From positions 1-36,803 of the forward strand of contig JADFNE010000043.1 in NCBI GenBank assembly GCA_022563535.1: DNA of 36,803 nucleotides, given 5' to 3'. Positions 33,194 through 36,803 of this stretch are shown in pieces; positions within the stretch are counted from its first letter, which is position 1; each line of letters starts with the position of its first letter. The notes below the pieces were generated by a model. It ran no database searches. It had not been told where the DNA came from and was given only the letters and a program-made list of their open reading frames with translations. Position numbers and translations under genes: made by a program. The DNA comes from Myxococcales bacterium (GTDB lineage Bacteria; Myxococcota_A; UBA9160; UBA4427).

Positions 33194-34957
33194 ATGATCC
33201 AGCGGGATTCGGCAGAACAACCCAAAATCGAGAACTTTCGCGTCTGGCGGAGACCGATCCAGAGTCTCCCCACGCGCATCGGGTTCTTTGTGCTCGCCAC
33301 AACCCTGTGCACCTCCCTCGCCGTTACGGGAATTGCCGTCCGCTTGATCGACTCGTTTTTGCGCCAGACAATCGAGGAATCATTTCCGGCCATTCTCGAG
33401 CGCACCGCCGCCGATCTCGAGTTCTGGTACGAAAACCGCGAGAGGGACCTGCAGACATTCGCCGAAAGCGAGGTTCTCGAGCGGCAGCTGCCCGAATTGT
33501 CCGACAGTACTGATTCAGCCACTCGCAGGTTCGCACTCGCGGAAGTCGGTCATGAATTCAAGCGACTGCTCGCCGACGCGCCCGAAATCTCTTCGGTGTT
33601 CTTGTTGGACCACAACGGCGATTCGCTGTTCTGGCAAGGTCCCCAAATCGAGTTGTCGGCGGACATGCGCAAAGAAATCCGACGCAGCGGTTTTAGTCGG
33701 GCAGGCTATTCGCGCGGACGATATTTCCAGGTTGCCTCCATCCAACTAGACCCCGTGCACGAACCGAGCGAACTCGACAGCAACACGGGCCCCACGCTGC
33801 ATCTCGTCATGGGTCTCGAGCAGTTGGCACCAATCCTGAAATTGCACGGAGGCGGCTTTAGCGCACGAATTTCCATCGTCAGTGAAGATCTCCGCTATCT
33901 GGCGTCGAGTTCTGCAGGACAGAGCCCGGAGATGTACGCGCTCCCTCTCGCAACGTCTGACGCACCCAGCAGAGCCGCAGATTCGACGGATGCCGAGGGC
34001 AAACGGCTGATCAGTAGCTCCATGGCGTTGACCCGACTCCCAGAACTTGGCTGGATGCTGGTGATCGAAGAAGAATATGATCTCGCGTTTGCGCGGGTGG
34101 TCGCGGCTACCCAACAGGTTCTGGGGATCAATCTCGCGATCGTGGCCATCTTTGCCTTGGTCGCGTATCGCATTGCAGTGGCCATGGTGCGGCCGATCGA
34201 GGCACTTTCCGAAGCCGCCATCCGGATTTCTCGGGGAGAGAAGAACGTCCAAATTCCCGAAAGCATCTCTCGAGACGAGGTGGGCCTGTTGACGAGTGCG
34301 TTCTTTGAAATGACGAACCGCCTGAATACCAACGCCCAGGAACTCGAGGCCGCCCATCGCAACGTCGAAGAAGTCAATGCCATGTTGCGAAGCCGCAACG
34401 ACGAACTTTACAGCGCCAACGAAGTACTCGCGCAGCTCTCCATCACCGACGGATTGACCCAACTGCACAATCATCGGTTTTTCCAGGACACCATTGTCAA
34501 GGAAGCCCGGCGCGCGGACCGTACCAAGGAACCGCTCGCCTTGGTCCTGATCGACATCGACCACTTCAAGTCCTGGAACGACCGGCTCGGCCACGCGGGT
34601 GGCGACGAGATCTTGCGCCGCATCGCAGCGCTGATGAGCGATCTGCTGCGAAGTACGGATCTATTGGCCCGTTACGGAGGTGAAGAATTCGCCCTCGTGG
34701 CCCCCGGGACCAACCTCGAAGGTGCGGTGCAGCTGGCAGAAAAAATGCGCATTTCAATCGGTGAAACGTGCTTTTTCCTCGATCCACCCAGCGAACACCA
34801 GCGCGTCACGGTTTCGATGGGCGTCGCGCTCTATCGGGGAGACCGCAAGCGGCTGTTCAATGACGCCGATCAAGCACTCTACCGCGCAAAGGCCGCAGGA
34901 CGCGACTGCGTTGTCGCCTTTGAGGACCCCGACTCTCCGGACGACGCAATCGCGTAG
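33194..34957 (+). CDS. Membrane diguanylate cyclase (sensor-HAMP-GGDEF)
   Basis: Predicted c-di-GMP synthase of 587 residues in the inner membrane. TM1 spans about 27-48, a periplasmic sensor of the dCache/PAS-like type about 50-300, TM2 about 309-331, a HAMP linker follows (with R-P-I-E-A-L-S-E-A), then a coiled coil (N-A-Q-E-L-E-A-A-H) and the GGDEF domain (about 420-580). The active site is G-G-E-E-F (495-499) and the inhibitory site R-x-x-D is present at R486-D489, five residues before it, so product inhibition is expected. No EAL domain. ATG with GAGGAAGG upstream. The ligand of the sensor is unknown. Confidence 0.93.
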   Translation: MIQRDSAEQPKIENFRVWRRPIQSLPTRIGFFVLATTLCTSLAVTGIAVRLIDSFLRQTIEESFPAILERTAADLEFWYENRERDLQTFAESEVLERQLPELSDSTDSATRRFALAEVGHEFKRLLADAPEISSVFLLDHNGDSLFWQGPQIELSADMRKEIRRSGFSRAGYSRGRYFQVASIQLDPVHEPSELDSNTGPTLHLVMGLEQLAPILKLHGGGFSARISIVSEDLRYLASSSAGQSPEMYALPLATSDAPSRAADSTDAEGKRLISSSMALTRLPELGWMLVIEEEYDLAFARVVAATQQVLGINLAIVAIFALVAYRIAVAMVRPIEALSEAAIRISRGEKNVQIPESISRDEVGLLTSAFFEMTNRLNTNAQELEAAHRNVEEVNAMLRSRNDELYSANEVLAQLSITDGLTQLHNHRFFQDTIVKEARRADRTKEPLALVLIDIDHFKSWNDRLGHAGGDEILRRIAALMSDLLRSTDLLARYGGEEFALVAPGTNLEGAVQLAEKMRISIGETCFFLDPPSEHQRVTVSMGVALYRGDRKRLFNDADQALYRAKAAGRDCVVAFEDPDSPDDAIA

Positions 34958-35014
34958 CTGGAACGAGTCCCCAACCCAGGCTCCTGGTAATTGATTGACA
35001 GTGCAACGCTGCTT

Positions 35015-35155
35015 CCGTTAGGCTGGCACCACCTAAATGTGCTGGAAGGAGTGCTTCTCCGAGATCGCTTCGGGGAAGACTGGGAAGCCGGTGAGAGTCC
35101 GGCGCGAGCCCGTCGCTGTAACTGGGGACAGCCTCAACGAATTGCCACTGATCCA
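35015..35155 (+). promoter_or_regulatory. Cobalamin riboswitch
   Basis: The B12-box core is present: GGGAA (35082), GCCGGTGAGAGTCC (35087-35100), GGCGCGAGCCCGTCGCTGTAA (split at 35101-35121) and the closing GCCACTG (35144-35150), in the order and spacing of the AdoCbl class. A 5' CTGGCACC part lies at 35023. It is read left to right, and the next forward gene is the PEP-CTERM protein at 35570, 415 bases on. No clear terminator follows, so control may act on translation or on a structure further down. The exact 5' and 3' borders are approximate. Confidence 0.9.
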
Positions 35156-35161
35156 CAACCG

Positions 35162-35223
35162 CCCAACGGCGTCTACGCAAAGCCAAAGCAAAGCCAAAGC
35201 AAAGCCAAAGGCGCAAAGTTGGG
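35162..35223 (+). repeat. Three 11-bp repeats inside a long stem after the riboswitch
   Basis: GCAAAGCCAAA is repeated three times exactly (35177-35209). The array is flanked by CCCAAC (35162-35167) and GTTGGG (35218-35223), which can pair and loop the repeats out. It lies directly downstream of the riboswitch, where an expression platform would be expected. A second hairpin, CGAAGAG-AGATG-CTCTTCG, is at 35334-35352. Confidence 0.75.
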
Positions 35224-35569
35224 AACGAATGGGTTGGGAAGGCGTTTGAGGTTGGTAGATCCAGAAGCCAGAAGACCGACCTTCCATCGATATGCGGGCG
35301 TGTTGAGATTGTTTCGACTTCACTGACGATCTTCGAAGAGAGATGCTCTTCGTAGCCGGGTAGAGCTCGAAACAACTCGAGGCGTCATCGGATTGAAGAT
35401 TCTTCTCCGGGGGCCGGGAAGGAGTTTCGTGTCGCTCGCCATGTTTGCGGGTGATCCCAACTCCAGCTCAATTCTCCAAGAAGTTGTTCTCTGCACATTT
35501 GGCGCACACGACAGAAGCCGTGTGTGATTGAAATGGTTTGCCTTCGAGGACCCGAGGAGATCACCACTC

Positions 35570-36385
35570 ATGCGATCTGCAACATCTTTACCACGACCCA
35601 ATTTGCGTTCAATCTCAGTATTCGTCACCGCGCTGATCTTGAGCGCGCCGGCGATGGCGGGCGTCATCGACTTCGAGAGCTTTCCCCTCGATCCAAGCGG
35701 GTACTACAACGGCAGCGACCTCGCCGGTGGATTCACGATCGACGGGACGACCTTCGACAACACCTTCACCGACTTCGGCGGAGGCTGCTGCTGGGATGGC
35801 TGGGCCGTCTCGAATCACACCGACACCACCACTGAGGGTTTCGCAAACCAATACAGCTCTTACGCGGGCGGCGGGTTTGGCGCTGGAAGCCAGTACGGCG
35901 TGCTGTTCACAGACAGCGGAAACATCACCCTGGACAGCGCACAGCTGGCCACGGGCACGTACCTCAGCACCACGACCTACTCGGCGCTCTCGATGCTGAA
36001 TGGCGACGCATTCGCCAAGAAGTTTGGCGGCGCGAGCGGGCTCGACGCAGACTGGTTCAACGTCACCATCGAGGGTTCCCTCGGCGGCAATTCCACGGAC
36101 AGCGTGGTCTTCTATCTTGCGGACTATCGGTTTGCGAATTCGGCCGACGACTACATCATCGATTCATGGACCTATGTCGATCTCAGCTCGCTCGGGCTGG
36201 TGGACGAACTCCGCTTTAGCTTCGGCTCATCCGATATTGGCTCCTTCGGAATCAACACCCCAACCTATCTGGCGATGGACGACTTCGTCACCACAGTTCC
36301 CGAGCCGGGCACCGCGGTCCTGGTTTGCATGGGTGGAGTGATCCTGGGCCAGTTGGCCCGCCGCAAGCGAGCCAAGAACAGTTAG
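35570..36385 (+). CDS. DUF4465-like PEP-CTERM surface protein
   Basis: Exported protein of 271 residues. The signal peptide ends near A-M-A-29. The mature part shows the DUF4465-like pattern N-T-F-T-D-F-G-G-G-C-C-W-D-G-W-A, S-N-H-T-D-T-T-T, N-Q-Y-S-S, then D-A-F-A-K-K-F-G-G-A-S, V-V-F-Y-L-A-D-Y-R-F-A, W-T-Y-V-D-L-S-S-L-G and N-T-P-T-Y-L-A-M-D-D. The C-terminus is a PEP-CTERM tail: V-P-E-P (243-246), a hydrophobic stretch and R-R-K-R-A-K, the sorting signal handled by an exosortase (not in the window). GAGGAG precedes ATG 35570. The cobalamin riboswitch upstream makes B12 binding or acquisition the leading idea; this is inference. Confidence 0.88.
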   Translation: MRSATSLPRPNLRSISVFVTALILSAPAMAGVIDFESFPLDPSGYYNGSDLAGGFTIDGTTFDNTFTDFGGGCCWDGWAVSNHTDTTTEGFANQYSSYAGGGFGAGSQYGVLFTDSGNITLDSAQLATGTYLSTTTYSALSMLNGDAFAKKFGGASGLDADWFNVTIEGSLGGNSTDSVVFYLADYRFANSADDYIIDSWTYVDLSSLGLVDELRFSFGSSDIGSFGINTPTYLAMDDFVTTVPEPGTAVLVCMGGVILGQLARRKRAKNS

Positions 36386-36399
36386 GAGTCAGCGCGTGG

Positions 36400-36803
36400 C
36401 TAGTCCCTGCCTCTCAGAATATGACGCAGTCGGCGCAAGGGCGAGCGGCGCGAGGGATAGATGGGCAGCACCCCGGGTGGCTGGGTCTTGAATCTTCGAT
36501 GACTCCAGATCCACTGCTCGGGAGCCTCCCGGATCGCCTCTTCGACTGCGGCATTGATCCGTTCGACGTTGCGGATCAACGCTTCGGGCGATTCTCCGCC
36601 GCCTCCTTCCAGCTCCAGTGGTGTGCCGATGCGCGCGACGTGAGTCCCCGTCTTTCCAACGCGAAAAAAGAACACCGGGACCAGGGCAGTATTTCGCGTC
36701 ATCGCGATCAGGGCGGGTCCGCTACGCGTCATGGCGGGATGTGAGAAGAAGTCCGCCAGCCCCCCTTCCCCCCCGCTTGCGCTTTGCTCCATTAAGAGCC
36801 CGA
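36400..36803 (-). CDS. Lipid A biosynthesis acyltransferase, C-terminal part (cut by window edge)
   Basis: The frame runs off the right edge and ends at 36400. Visible are L-L-M-E-Q-S-A-S-G-G-E-G-G-L-A-D-F-F at the edge, matching the L-x-D-Q stretch of LpxL/LpxM/HtrB-type enzymes, then S-G-P-A-L-I-A-M, N-T-A-L-V-P-V-F-F-F-R, and the C-terminal W-I-W-S-H-R-R-F-K-T-Q-P-P motif. These inner-membrane enzymes add secondary acyl chains to lipid A. The catalytic H-x4-D motif would lie outside the window. Which acyl chain is used cannot be told. It converges on the PEP-CTERM gene 14 bases away. Confidence 0.85.
   Translation of the reverse strand, partial: GLLMEQSASGGEGGLADFFSHPAMTRSGPALIAMTRNTALVPVFFFRVGKTGTHVARIGTPLELEGGGGESPEALIRNVERINAAVEEAIREAPEQWIWSHRRFKTQPPGVLPIYPSRRSPLRRLRHILRGRD

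Noticed and set aside
32912-33220. Transposase-like remnant in the dnaA-GGDEF gap
   Set aside because: The reverse frame is open, but I find no transposase motif or terminal inverted repeats, so it is noted only as a repeat-bearing stretch.
35020-35060. TGGCAC at 35024 as a second sigma-54 promoter
   Set aside because: The following GC lies at the wrong distance, and the bases belong to the riboswitch 5' part.
34991-35326. Forward frame of 111 codons over the cobalamin riboswitch
   Set aside because: It covers the riboswitch core and the 11-bp repeats; the product has no protein-like pattern.
1-36803. tRNA, rRNA or CRISPR array
   Set aside because: No T-loop plus acceptor-stem pattern, no rRNA-like segment and no regularly spaced identical repeats with unique spacers were found on reading.

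Overview
The window is one contiguous stretch of a GC-rich bacterial chromosome made mostly of housekeeping genes. I see no phage, plasmid, CRISPR array, complete insertion sequence, rRNA or tRNA. The gene mix (a DnaA with a very long linker, a PEP-CTERM surface protein, FIST, SfsA, an LpxL-type lipid A acyltransferase, GC-rich coding DNA with AT-richer intergenic islands) points to a Gram-negative, deltaproteobacterial or myxobacterial-like lineage. That placement is inference.

Layout. 1-9.8 kb: a cut membrane protein, glutathionyl-hydroquinone reductase, a TVP38-type membrane protein, a cold-shock protein with its own terminator, then leftward proS with a CDP-alcohol phosphatidyltransferase, an iclR-ilvE pair behind a clear palindromic operator, a FIST protein and rightward ribonuclease D. 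9.8-10.5 kb: a non-coding stretch with a sigma-54-like -24/-12 element reading left into a structured segment that ends in a strong intrinsic terminator. This is a candidate regulatory RNA, with perfect inverted repeats further upstream. 10.5-21.4 kb: pepP, acs, tyrS (convergent with acs, overlapping stop codons), a histidine phosphatase, then an overlapping rightward run of an M23 peptidase, sfsA and mutY, followed by dgkA, a GNAT acetyltransferase and aroC. 21.5-29.3 kb: a PAS-receiver protein lacking a kinase, a small membrane protein in frame with an upstream MoCF/CinA-like gene across an amber codon, a ferredoxin and a CbiX chelatase, a ClC channel with CBS and TrkA-C domains, a CcmI-like lipoprotein, and thiC. 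29.3-33.2 kb: a large AT-richer intergenic area holding a 67-residue ORF, a degenerate 12-bp tandem repeat and a possible replication origin, then dnaA. 33.2-36.8 kb: a membrane diguanylate cyclase, a cobalamin riboswitch, a PEP-CTERM protein resembling DUF4465, and the C-terminal part of a lipid A acyltransferase.

The two signals I would follow first are the cobalamin riboswitch lying upstream of a secreted, PEP-CTERM-anchored DUF4465-like protein (a candidate surface cobalamin-handling protein outside Bacteroidetes), and the sigma-54-like promoter/structured RNA/terminator unit at 9.88-10.09 kb. Secondary signals are a short dispersed repeat that supplies the stop codons of three genes, a DnaA with an altered DNA-recognition signature, and amino-acyl/Fe-S motif deviations in TyrRS and MutY.
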